64,000 nucleotides of DNA from Carnegiea gigantea (lineage: Eukaryota > Streptophyta > Magnoliopsida > Caryophyllales > Cactaceae). Below, one piece after another: positions 44,288 to 54,731 of the stretch. Both the position numbers and the translations under genes were made by a program. Within the stretch, counting starts at the first letter, position 1, and each line of letters starts with the position of its first letter. The notes under the pieces were generated by a model, which was given only the letters and a program-made list of their open reading frames with translations, made no database searches and had not been told where the DNA came from. The stretch is taken from positions 68,501-132,500 of the forward strand of contig JAKOGI010001963.1 in the NCBI GenBank assembly GCA_029747015.1, in the 5' to 3' direction.

Positions 44288-45606
44288 CACTACCAAAAAA
44301 ATTTCTATTTTAATCGGAAAAATGGTTTCATGACGAATTTGTCGACGGATGGTATACATCAGAATAACGCCTGATGAGAAGATGTTCTAGCGACTAACAC
44401 ATTCGGTCGCAAAGCTTTATGATGGAGTGCAATTCGCTCAGAAAGTTCGATGGAACCGCATAGTCAAATTGAAAATTTTATTTTTTTGAATTTTTAAAAA
44501 TAAAAATTTGTAATTAAGTTGCACGAAATTCAGTCAAAATTTTGAATTTTTAAAAAAATTAGAAAGATAATTAATATCCACAAAATCTAATTATTAACAA
44601 ACAAATTAACAAATACTAAATTTTGCAAAAACTTAGTTTTCGACCTGAATACCAATCAACAAACAAAAAATGACTTTATTATCAAAAAGTATCACCACAT
44701 GTACTCTTGCTTCATTTAGAGTAAATTACTCAAGAACAAATGAATTCACAAAAAAGTAAATTATTCTAGTAACAGCTTCATAATCCTTAGTTTAACAGAT
44801 ACAATACAACCTAAATCTGAAACTTTAGTACCACTTGAAATGGAAAATACAGGAACAAATTACAAATTGAAAAAACAAAAAGAAGCGGCGACAATAATGT
44901 GGCTCCAATGGTGGTCTTGTGTGGCAACGAGGGTAGGCAGGGGTTTAGTGGCCAGTAGTGCCAGTCAGGCTGAAAGTGAAGGAAGAGGAAGTCATGGTCT
45001 GGGCCGTGGTGTTTGGGATAGAATTGTAAGAAATGAGAAGGATTTTTGGGGTGCGGATATAATGAGGAAGAGGAGGTTTTTTGGACGAGGTGTTCCAAAG
45101 GCAAAACTCACACTTTCTTCTTCTTTCACCATTTGAATTTACGAAATCAAGTTCCAGATTTTGAACCCCAATATATAATATGCTTGTCGATGAAAATTCG
45201 AATTTTCAATGGAATATTCCTTCAGAAATTCCATTGGAAAATTTTTAAAAATTAATTTATTAATTCTAATGGGATATTCTGTTGGAAACTCCAAAAGAAT
45301 AACTTTCATTGAAAAGTTAGATCTTCATTGGATTTGGTTCAAAAAATAAAAAATAACAATTTTGAATTTCCAACAGAATATGAAAAATCCATTAGAAACT
45401 GACTATTTCTTAAAAAATCACATCTCCGCGTGATCAGAATCTTTAAAATTTCCTAATAAAGACAAGCCCATTGTAAATTTCGTCGGAAAATGTGCTCCTG
45501 TAAGTTGGCGAGACATTTTCTGTCGAAAATCCCATAGAAATTCTGATGGTCCTAATTTTCGCCAGAAAATTCCGTTGGAAAAGAGTTTTTTTTTTTTAAA
45601 GTACTG
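44288..45606. mobile_element. CACTA-like (En/Spm) non-autonomous element
   Basis: The left end CACTACCAAAAAAATTTC matches the CACTACAAGAAA terminus of plant CACTA elements; the right end AAAGTACTG is a degenerate counterpart. Subterminal regions carry many TTCCGTTGGAA / ATTCCATTGGAA type words (45180-45600), the usual CACTA subterminal repeats. MULE coding sequence adjoins both ends. The 3-bp duplication is not clear. The middle (about 44830-45130) is less AT-rich and contains an open frame on the plus strand, possibly a captured fragment, unidentified. Confidence 0.5.
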
Positions 45607-45682
45607 ATATCCTTGTAAAATCTCTTTCTTAAGGCAGTTAGACATATGTAAATCCTATAAAACATGGGGTAGGAGTAGGAGC

Positions 45683-46252
45683 TAGGGGTGATCAAACTAG
45701 TTAACTGGAAATTCGATTAAACAAAAATTAGTCAACCGGAAAGTCGGCTCGCAAACGTTGTAAACCGAAAGCCAAACAGAAACTTTCAGTTAAAAAAATT
45801 TTCGGTTCGGCAAAATTGTGAACCGTAACCGAAACAAAAAATTCGTTTAACCAGATTTTCGGTTTGGTTACCAGTTTACCGCTAATTTAAATTGTTAATT
45901 TGCAATTTTCACTCTTTTTTAATCAATTTAACTATATGAGACTCCAAGTATTAATTTAGACATTATTGTATCTTTAGTTTTATCTTCTAATAATTATAAA
46001 ATCTACACTTGACTAATATAAAATTTAGTTTTTTTTTTAAGTGAAGCTTTGGTTTCGGTTAACCGTCAGTTAACCATGTGGTTAGCCAAATCTCAAAGGC
46101 AAAACCGAAACAGAAACCGCAAAATATTTCTGTTCAGTTAACCGTTTTTCGGTACGATTTTTAGAAAAATCAAACTGATTAACTGTTTTTTCGGTTCAAT
46201 TTTTCGGTTTTCCGGTTTGGTTTTCAATTTTGGATTTGTTTGCTCACCCCTA
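45683..46252. mobile_element. hAT-type MITE, 570 bp
   Basis: Termini TAGGGGTGATCAAAC and GTTTGCTCACCCCTA are near-perfect inverted repeats. Flanks are GTAGGAGC (45675-45682) and CCAGGAGC (46253-46260), an 8-bp duplication with six matches, the hAT size. The interior is rich in CGGTT/AACCG words, typical of this MITE class. It lies within the MULE remnant, whose frame is recognisable on both sides. Confidence 0.8.
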
Positions 46253-46319
46253 CCAGGAGCTATTGCGAACTAAAGTTTGCTTGAGTATTACTGTATTATT
46301 TCTGTTTGATCTCAAAAGC

Positions 46320-47390
46320 ATAATGATGTACTATCAAATTGATCAACACATGATCCATGGATCTTTTCTAGCACAATTTACTTTGTTATGTTGCATTTCC
46401 ATATCGAAACTTCTCTGTTGTGATCTTTTAAGATCTGTTGCTTAACATCTTTGCATTTCCAATCTGTGCAACTTCTAGATCTGCTTAAGTAATGTGTTGT
46501 AATCCATTTGTAACTGATTCGTAAGGCTAATTTAGTTCTATTACAAATGTGAATGGGGCTGTATGTTTTTCACTTGAAACGAATTTTCTTGACCTATCCA
46601 AAAAGCATAGATTATCCAATTGCAGCTGCTACCAAAACATTTTGCAGTTACCCTTTTTTTTTAATCATTTTTCACCATTCTAATTTCATACGCTTAAATA
46701 GAAATGTAATCACTCAAACAAGCCCTAAACTCTTCCACTGTATATTCATTTGCTACATTAAACGCAAGATGCTCAGCGTTAGTCATGGAGTCAAGTATCT
46801 TTAGTCATGGAGTCAAGTATCTGCTGCCTTCTCCTCTACTTTAGTTTCTACCTCTTTTTGCTAGCATTAGTTGACCTAATGCTCTAACTCATAGTTATCT
46901 ATGTCATTCTGTCACTATCAGCTTCAAGATTTGACTCACTTTTGTTATTTTGCATTACTGCCATCTCGCTTAACTCTTGTTCGAACTCATGGTGTTCTCT
47001 ACTATATTGGACAGGTTTGTATTTCGCAACTACACCCTCATCATTATTACCATCTAAAGCATTTACATCGCCATCAAGAAAGGCTTCTTCATTATCACTA
47101 AGTGGTCAAATTGTTTCCCCCTTTCGTCCATTGAAATTGATCAACAATATTCACACATTCGTTTACAAGTAAGTCATACGTTGTAGCAACATCAGGAGGA
47201 TACTATTGCTCATTCAAGAAAGTCAGAGTGAGGGACTCTTGTTCATAGTTAGTCTTGTGAACCATTTTGGATCGGTTCACACTAAACAACTCGTAATATG
47301 AAATATTGGAGTTATCAATGTGAGAATCCTTGTGCTCAACATACGATGCGCCTCACCAACCCCTACTAATGCAGACTGAAGTGGAACTAT
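46320..47390. other. Unresolved part of MULE remnant
   Basis: This lies between the N-terminal and core remnants of the transposase. The open frames here (46230-46445, 46553-46804, 46901-47172 on the plus strand) look like shadows. Some minus-strand texture near 47390-47100 (VEHKDSHI, LNEQ) fits the variable acidic linker of MULE transposases. Confidence 0.35.
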
Positions 47391-47660
47391 GCTACTTTTA
47401 TTGTTTAAATAAGCTAGTTCCTTTTGCATGCATTGACCAGATGTAAAAAAATATCTTTCTTATGTCATCATATCCTAATTGTGCTATATAATCCATCTCT
47501 TGTTCTGGTTAATGTTGTCATTAGCCAAAAAAATGCTTATACTACATCAATGTACACATATTTCATTGATGGGTGCCAACTACCACCATGGTGTACATAG
47601 ATTTGTGGCTTTTCAATTCTCGTAACTACATGCAACAAGGAAAAATAATCAACTATAGTC

Positions 47661-48029
47661 AACAAACATACAACATCCATTTTATTTTCAATTTGTCTAG
47701 ATGGCAAAGACTTACATCGATCTCAAAAAAAAGATGTCATAGGTATGGTTATGCTACAATAATAACATAACATTCTAGCCTATTTTTGATAGTGATTGAT
47801 CATTCAATTTTATACTAAATTTCATGATTGCAGACTTGGAAATTTGCTAATTGTTTTGTTCTATGTTACTAATTAGGCAAGAAAGAAATGGGTCACTAAT
47901 TATAAGGGTATCTTGAAGACAAGCTGCTGATCATGACTGAACGTAGATCTAATAGCATTTACACAAGAATTTCTTCAAAAAGCAGCTCATACATGTATCA
48001 GAGACCCACAAAGATCCTTAAAAACATAT
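47661..48029. other. Anonymous DNA beside copia element 3
   Basis: Nothing recognised. It could contain the upstream leader or TIR of the MULE remnant. Confidence 0.4.
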
Positions 48030-48034
48030 CCTTT

Positions 48035-48273
48035 TAACAAATTTGCCAGAGAATTAGGAAGAAGAGGAAGGAACGAATTATTATGTGTATTTCTCTGTGT
48101 TTGAGCCGTGGTTATAACAATCATATTTATACACTAGCATTTGTATGAGACTTAGACTTCTACCTTATCTTGATAATTAGACTTCTACCTTATCTTGACA
48201 ACTAAGTAACCAAACTTGTGTAGGAAACAAAATACAACCTATTCCAATTGGATTACAACTCCTACTTTTATTA
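48035..48273 (-). repeat. 3' LTR of copia element 3
   Basis: 239 bp. In element orientation it starts TAATAAAAGTAGG and ends TTTGTTA, so the usual TG...CA is absent. A duplicated 23-base word (GACTTCTACCTTATCTTGA-like) sits in the middle. Confidence 0.85.
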
Positions 48274-48290
48274 CTCCCCCTCAAGTTGGA
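48274..48290 (-). other. Polypurine tract of copia element 3
   Basis: The plus strand reads CTCCCCCTCAAGTTGGA; in element orientation this is CAACTTGAGGGGGAG next to the LTR, as in copia element 2. Confidence 0.85.
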
Positions 48291-48994
48291 GCGTGTGGAT
48301 TAATCACGCCCAGCTTGCTTAAGAAAAATTAGAATTGGTGCTTTCCTAGGGGTTTAATAAATACATCTGCCAACTGAAGCTTGGAGGTACATAGCTGGGA
48401 ATTAAATCTCCAGAAATGATCTTTTCTCGAATGAAGTGGCAATCGATTTCAATATGTTTCGCCATTCGTGGAATACGAGGTTCTTAGCTATATGAATGGC
48501 TACTTGGTTGCCACAATATAGCCTCATAGGTCTTAGAAAGACTGCTAAGGAAGCAAGTAATGATTTGACCCAAAGTAACTCATTGGTAACAGTAGCCATA
48601 GCCCGATATTCTGCTTCTGTTAAGGATCTGGATACTATACTCTGCTTCTTTGTCTTCCAGGAAATAGGAGACCCGCCAAGTGTCACATAATAGCCAGTGA
48701 GGGAACGCCAAGTGATGCGGCACACTCCCCAGTATGAGTCACAATAGGCATCAGTTTGTAAATCAAAATTCCTTTTTAAGAAGATTCCTTAACTAGGGGT
48801 ACCTTTTAAATACTGTAGAACACACCATGCTGCGGTTATGTGATCTTCTGTAGGCTTTTGCATGAACTGAGATAAAAATACGCATCGAATAACACAATCC
48901 AGGCCTTGTAATAGTGAGATAATCTAACTAGTTGTCGATACTGTGTTACATCCTTCAGTGTCTTCCTTGCTAATAACGTCAACTTATGATTTAT
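48285..48994 (-). pseudogene. Copia element 3 RNase H and RT C-terminus
   Basis: Minus-strand reading: the end of the connection domain (KTLKDVTQYRQLV) near 48960; then about 48725-48402: GYYVTLGGSPISWKTKKQS, SLTEAEYRAMA, LYCGNQVAIHIAKN (the Asp of CDSQ has become Gly) and FHEWRNILKSIA; then a frameshift to ADVFIKPLG near 48370-48340 and HAPT near 48290. Multiple lesions, including loss of a catalytic residue. Confidence 0.85.
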
Positions 48995-49080
48995 CGAATT
49001 TTTAACTTTTTCGTACCTCGAGGTTTGATAAGTTAATTTTTTTAACCCCAGGTTTGTGGATTAATTTTTTTGTACCCTTA
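48995..49080 (+). repeat. Left TIR of MULE
   Basis: Inverted partner of 54648-54731, with one small indel in the CCCC/CCCCC run. Confidence 0.88.
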
Positions 49081-49548
49081 CTAGAGTGGGTATCACTGAA
49101 ACAGTGCATAATCTGATAAGATCCAACAGGAATGATGATACGTATCTAATTTAAACAACAAAATTTTGTGAGCAGACCATATTACCCTTAATTTACCTTG
49201 ATAAAGAGAGACCCAAAATTTATCATAATTCAAACCCTCATCTTCTATCTTGCTCTGCTCTTATTCATCCTTTCTCTACTCCCCCCTCTCCAAAAACATA
49301 CTCTCTCTCTTCTATTTGAAAAAGTTGCAGCCTACCATTGTCAAGAAAATGAGCTTGCCAACAATTGACTAAAAGAAGTTCTTATCTTCTCTGTAAGTCT
49401 CATCAATTGCTCTAAAATCAAGTTGAAACTTTTTTATTTGGCTTCTTGGCTTTCGAAAAATCCACAACATTTGGGAGTTAACAAAAAAAAGATCTCAAAG
49501 ATTGAGGGTTCTGGAAGTTCTATTAGCATGCAAAATTGCTAGAAATGT

Positions 49549-49881
49549 TTGCTAAATTTGAATCTAATCCCTCAAATTTCCAATTCTAAGAAGAACCCTG
49601 GAAGGCCTTGCTATGAGTGCTCAAGGTGTGGTCAATTTGTGAAGTGGGCAGCTCCTAGAGCAAGGATGATGGAGTTGGAGGGTTCTAGTCATGGTCATCA
49701 TGAAAGCATCCGAATGGAAGCAGAAGGCATTGAGCAAATGATGTTGAAGATACGACAACAGCTCAAGGAGTTGAGGCTGGAAATAAAATTGATGCAATCA
49801 AGAAATTCTGATTATGTTCGGTTATTGATAATTGTAAACTTCGTATTATGTATTTTAATTGTAGTTTTACTTTTGAAGTGA
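49549..49881 (+). CDS. GRF-type zinc finger / C-terminal membrane protein, partial
   Basis: The 110-codon open frame has no ATG at its start; the first in-frame ATG is about 49666, so the zinc finger needs an upstream exon. Possible exon 1 with ATG near 49350 ends at a GTAAGT donor (about 49392). The segment NPGRPCYECSRCGQFVKWA matches the GRF finger core (NPGRxFYxC...CxFFxW). Then a coiled-coil-like helix (IEQMMLKIRQQLKELRLEI) and a hydrophobic C-terminal segment (LLIIVNFVLCILIVVLLL), a tail anchor. A CT-rich leader lies at 49240-49320. The layout matches small plant GRF-finger proteins of the At4g04775-like type, which abound in transposon-rich DNA. Role unknown; it could be a second MULE gene or a captured host gene. 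Confidence 0.5.
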   Translation: MLNLNLIPQISNSKKNPGRPCYECSRCGQFVKWAAPRARMMELEGSSHGHHESIRMEAEGIEQMMLKIRQQLKELRLEIKLMQSRNSDYVRLLIIVNFVLCILIVVLLLK

Positions 49882-50514
49882 ATAGAGAAAAGCTAGCACT
49901 GTGGGTAGATTGTATGGTATGTAATGCAAAAGTTTGATGAATTCTAATAGTGAAATGAAAAGGATTAATTTGACATTCCTAAATTGTTGCTTTCAAAGTG
50001 TCAGCTGTACATTCCAAAGAATTGTTATTAGTTAGCTTGCCCAGTGGTAGGGATGCTATGAGTTGGTTTTGAAGATCATGGTTCAAAACCAATAAACCAC
50101 AAATCAATTTTGCATCAAAATAAAATTCACATATGAAACATACACCACATGCATTGTTACTGTTGTTCAATTTACATTCCAAAAAGTATAGCATATTCCC
50201 AAACATATATAAACATTGCAAATACCCATCTATACTCCCAAAAAATTATACTTAGGCAAAAGATTCACCCTTAATCACATCATATATTTGGCCAAAGCTG
50301 TTGTTCAACTAACATTCAAAAAAGTACAGCATATCCAAAACATATAAAAGCTTTGCAAATATCCATCTATACCCCCAAAAAATTATGTTTGGGCAAAAGA
50401 TTCCCCCTTAATCACATCATATATTTGTCCAAAATTGCAAAAATATTATACTCTATAGTCTTGATGTCCAAAAAGTGTCCAAAAGTTTGAGAGGATCAGA
50501 TCTGAATCGTAGGA
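49882..50514. other. Intergenic part of MULE with 138-bp tandem duplication
   Basis: This lies between the two convergent genes. A tRNA-like A box (TAGCTTGCCCAGTGGTAGGG, about 50034) and B box (GGTTCAAAACC, about 50080) suggest a SINE fragment. Two direct copies at offset 138 cover about 50161-50298 and 50299-50435. Confidence 0.5.
50161..50435. repeat. 138-bp tandem duplication
   Basis: Both copies start TGTTGTTCAA and share GGCAAAAGATTC and TTAATCACATCATATATTTG. Confidence 0.85.
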
Positions 50515-53500
50515 TTAATAACTTGTAGCAGTTGCTACTGATGGATGTTTGTTGCTGAGCCTGCAATCCCTGCTGCTAGAGTTGGGTGTTCCTCTTATTG
50601 CTGTTGTTGGTGATGATGATGCTGATGGTGCAAATGGATTTGAAGGTGTTGTTGTTGACACCAATAATGAAGATGATGCAGCTGGTTCAGTTTGTCTTGG
50701 TAACTTGCTTGGCCTTCCCCGAGGTCTCTTTTCTCCACCATTATCTTTCCTTTTAGACCCTTTGCATGTGGATTGCTCACTGAAGCCAAGAAGTGGACAG
50801 GTCCTTGAGTTGTTACGTAACCCATTACAATGCTTGCACCTCACACAAGTAGATTTTTTTTGGTTTTTTCCTTCCCTCTTCCATTCCTCTTTTTCTATCC
50901 TTCGGCCTTGGTCCACATTTCTTGACAACAAATGGAGGGTTCAAGTCTAGATATGAAAATTTTTTCCACATGCATTGATCCTTGATGGGATGGATGACTC
51001 CACTATAAGTGTCCTTGTATTTCTCAACTGAGTAATAAGGACTAGTGAAATCTTCAAGTTTTAAATTTAGAAATAGGATACATCTAGCTGCATGCTTGCA
51101 TGGAATGTGAGAAATTACCAAAACCCCACAATCACAAAACTTCTATTTCAAATTGACAGTATAGTTCACTCCTTGATCATCAACATCAAAAACCATATGG
51201 CTATTTGGAATAGAGTTGCAAAACCATGCCTTTCGACCAATGCTGTCTAGCTTTGGTTGAATTGAATGCACCACTTTGCCTTTTATTTTTTCTACTTCAG
51301 CCTTTCTCGTTGGAACCCAAATCATAATTTGTTTCCTTATTCCCTCTAGTAGTCTCAGAATAGGTCTATCTCTGAGGTCACTTATCACATTATTGAAGGT
51401 CTCTACAAAATTGCTAGTGTTATTAGGGGAGCAAGTATGTGCATGGAATAGATCGATACTTGCACCAATGTACCTTAGGTTCCTTCACTAGCCATGCATA
51501 AGTAGTTGGTGACTCCTCTTGTAGTAGATTCATAAATCCCTTATGCTCCCATTCAGTGTATGCATTCGTTGCAACCCACATAAGCTCCTTAAGGTGAGCT
51601 CCTCCAAACTTTCTTTTCAGGTTTCTTTCTAAGTGTACCATACATACTCTTCTGCTAGAATCTGGCATAAAATTCTTCAAAGCATGCATAACACCCTGCA
51701 TCCACATAATTTCAAAGTATCTTAGGCTTCTAAAATGAGGGGGGAAAGTACAACATTACAAGTATCAATTTTACATTGCATCTGTCAGATAGGACAGTGA
51801 GCTTGTGATGTTCTTCAATTCCAACACTGTTTACTAACGCGTTAAAGAAATATGACCTAACTTTCGTTATTCTCTAATTCAACCACTGCAAATGCTAAAG
51901 GAAAACAGTGGTTTTCTGCATCAAGTCGATGTGCAGTAAATAGTATGCCCTTGTATGGCCCTCTTAGATGACAACCATCCACTTCAATCAGTGGTCTGTA
52001 TCCTTTTTAAACCCATTAATGCAGCCTTTGAAGCTAATAAAGAGCCTCTTGAATCTAGGATTTTGTGACTGATTATCTGGGGCATTAGAATTTTGTGGCT
52101 GATTGTTTAAGGCATTAGGATCTGATGCATTATGATCAATGGTAGAAGGTTTGTCCCAACTAATGTATGCATGGCTGCCTGGATTGGTTACTCTAATCAT
52201 TTCAATGTAGCTGACCAACTTCAAGGAGGATGTATCATGCCTCCCTTCCACAACCTCCAACATCAACACCCTTGCTCTTGTAGCCACATGAGGCTTAAGT
52301 TGTAAATAATACCTCTACATAAGATACTTCTTCATGGTGGCTACATCCAGCTTTCTGTTGGCTATCATGTCTAGCAACTTTTTTGAAACCCATCCTGAGT
52401 TAGCCATGGGATTGTCATGAAGCATGGGATAGTTCTTATGTTTGCCGGTGATTGTCTTAATCTGAAAGGTTATGCCATCTTGCAACATAGAAGCATGAAT
52501 TCTCCATGAGCAAGACTCATTTGCACAGTTTGTAGTAAATCTATACCCAACATTTTTATGTTGCTTTAAGGCTATACCCTTTTGGGCACAGTAATCTCTA
52601 GGCGCATCCATGAAATTTGATTTCTTAGTGAACATGTCCCACTGAAGCAACCTATATGAACCATTTTCCTGAGCTTGCCACATCCTACCCTTGTACTCTT
52701 TTCATTTGGATCTTCAACATCACATTCACAGTCACTTAAATCATCTAAAGTAGCATTAACATCTTCCCCTTCTAATGATGTATCAGAATCACTTAAATGC
52801 TTATCATCCCCTGCTGTATAGTTTTCATCATTCATATCACTTTCATCAGTCCAGTCACTCCATCCTTCACCAGCACCATTGTCATTCCCTCTAGCATTTA
52901 TGCTCACACTAAGAGGTTCAATGTCTAAAACATTATTGGGAACTAGAGGCATATGTGTTTGGGTAGCACCATTCAAGTCCATATCAAAGGAGGGCTGAGC
53001 ATTTAAATCAATTTCAAATATTAATTTTGCTGACTCTTCTAAAACTGGCCTTTCAATCGGAGTAGTAGATTTTAGAGATGGCCCAGCAGATGATGACGGG
53101 GACAAATAAAAAAGGCTAGTAGAATTGGGGGCTAGTTAAACAAGATAGGCCAAAAGAAGTGGATGTGCTAGCTGAAAATGATAGGCCTACGGAAGTAGAT
53201 GTGCTAGCAGAAAAGGATGGGCCAATAGAAAATGATGGGCCAACATTTAATATTGCATCACTTACATTTGCCACATGCCTATTACAGTTTGAAAACATTG
53301 ACTCATCAATTAATCCAATTATAAAATCCATCATTTCTTCCTCCGTCACTATGGCCACGCCTTCATCATTCATTCCATCAGTCCTCACTACAATGTCTTT
53401 CTCCCCAGCACTGTGGGTTTCCCTCTGAACCCTAGCAGGACTCACCTCAATACATACATCCGCATCATCTTCTTGAGTCATGGTAGGTCTGTCATTCTCT

Positions 53501-53859
53501 AATTCTATCTCATCAAGCATTCTCTATTGTTCTTGTTGCTTCTCTAACCTCTTTGCCAGCTCACACAAGGTATTTGATTCTTTTCCAGCAATAAGTATTA
53601 TATGAAACTCACGACACTCCTTCCACAACTGAAGCCCATTCATCAAATCATTATCACAAAGTATAGGCATTCTTGGACTCTTCTTGTTTGGGAGACAATA
53701 GAAAAAAGTTGGGTACATTGGAGGTTGTAACCCTAATTCCATCATCATGTATTCCTTTGTAAGCCCAACAATTTCTAATCCACTCACCTCATCAGGATTA
53801 ACATTATCGATGTTCATATCCTTGCCATTGTAAGTCACAATGAGCTTCTTTAACTCCAT
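50515..53859 (-). pseudogene. MuDR-like transposase (mudrA type), degenerate
   Basis: Starts at ATG 53859-53857. In order on the minus strand: PB1-like N-terminal domain (53859-53524, MELKKLIVTYNGKDMN, LQPPMYPTFFYCLPNK); TAG at 53524 then an acidic low-complexity linker to about 52690; MuDR DNA-binding domain (52660-52400: DYCAQKGIALKQHKNVGYRF, CSWRIHAS, TFQIKTITGKH); transposase core with EVDGCHLRGPYKG (about 51975-51935), SDRCN near 51780, CMVHLERNLKRKF (51640) and NFVETFNNVISD (about 51400-51370), so D, D and E are traceable; SWIM region ISHIPCKHA (about 51100); a Cys knuckle-like CVRCKHCNGLRNNSRTC and AT-hook-like RPRGRPSK (about 50740-50710). Needs several frame changes, so dead as it stands. 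Confidence 0.82.
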
Positions 53860-54647
53860 ATTTCCTCTACAAGTTCAAAATCAATTTTAACATAAAGTTA
53901 CAATCCAGTGAAAACAAAAAATAGATATATACAACTCAGAAGGTCATTACAATTATAATTAAGCAAATTTCTATCAACTTTTCTATCATTTGCAATTTCG
54001 ATTACACTCCTCTGCTTTGGGTCACATAACCCCTTCATTCCCAATTGAAAAACCCTATCCTATAAAAATCTTAAGTTACAAATTTAAACAACCTTTCAAT
54101 ACTCTGTTCCAATTGAACATGCAGACACATAATCTAATTAGAAACTTGGAATTTTTTTTAAAAAAATGACATCATACCTTCAAAGGTGAAGACGATTCTA
54201 CATGTTATACGCTTCAACAAATCAACTTCAAAATGATCCTCATCCTTCAATTCGTCAATTTCCACTGAGATTGAGTGCCGTCAATATTTTCTTCCACAAT
54301 TTAGGAACTTCACTCATGCGGAAGAAGAAGAAGAATGCCTATGGAGGTTTTGTGCCACTGTGGGTTTCTTTCTCTCTCTTCGAAATAAAGGTTTCACTTT
54401 TTGGGTTTGCTTTTAGACTTCTTTCTCTCTCCTTAGACAGCAGATGCCATATTTCATTTTTGGTGTTTCAAAGCTTTGGGTTTAGTGTAAAAAGTATTCA
54501 ATTATTATATTTATTTTATGAGAGGGCCATTGGTTAATTTTTCTTTAATCATGCATTCTGACTTTTAAGGAAGGGCAAATTAGTAATTGTCTTTCCAGTC
54601 ACTTCCTCTACCGGAGTTGGCAGATTTTAATTATACTTTGAATTCAT

Positions 54648-54731
54648 AAGGTACAAAAAATTAATCCACAAATCTGGGGGTTAAAAAAATTAACTTGTCA
54701 AACTTCGAGGTACAAAAAAGTTAAAAATTCG
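54648..54731 (-). repeat. Right TIR of MULE
   Basis: 84 bp, inverted against 48995-49080. The CT-rich leader of the transposase gene lies just inside (about 54180-54440). Confidence 0.88.

Larger units (their letters stand above)
40150..47660 (-). pseudogene. MULE transposase (MuDR-like), multiply interrupted
   Basis: Minus-strand remnants occur in the correct N-to-C order of a Mutator-like transposase. About 47660-47545 (VTRIEKPQIYVHHGGSW) and 47500-47400 (MDYIAQLGYDDIRKIFFYI): PB1-like N-terminus. About 46310-46260 and 45675-45610 (MFYRIYICLTALRKRFY): entry to the transposase core. 44283-44100 (GCVLKTPHAGELLSVVHRDGNNQTFPIAW, AWFLELL): core around the first catalytic Asp. About 43990-43750 (CARHVYATLE, CRAFIDANRC) and 41036-40840 (EVFNAMILDARHKPIITMQE): core end with the E-containing EVFN. 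About 40560-40490 (HVVVVIWANHEEPEVY): SWIM-type tail; near 40250 GVQGHNKKTC, a C-terminal zinc knuckle. It contains many stops. It is interrupted by a solo LTR, a CACTA-like element and a hAT MITE. TIRs not located. Confidence 0.7.
48995..54731. mobile_element. MULE with ~85-bp TIRs and two convergent genes
   Basis: 5,737 bp inserted in copia element 3. TIRs 48995-49080 and 54648-54731 are about 85 bp and highly similar (both begin CGAATTTTTAACTTTTT and continue GTACCTCG). Flanks TGATTTAT (48987-48994) and TGATTTGT (54732-54739) match at 7/8 (8/9 if a base is borrowed from the left TIR), the MULE range; the copia frame joins across one copy. It contains a mudrA-like transposase on the minus strand starting from the right TIR and a GRF zinc-finger ORF on the plus strand starting from the left TIR. 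Confidence 0.88.

Noticed and set aside
54202..54537. 111-codon plus-strand frame with hydrophobic stretch
   Set aside because: It lies antisense to the CT-rich leader of the MULE transposase, just inside the right TIR; no homology recognised.
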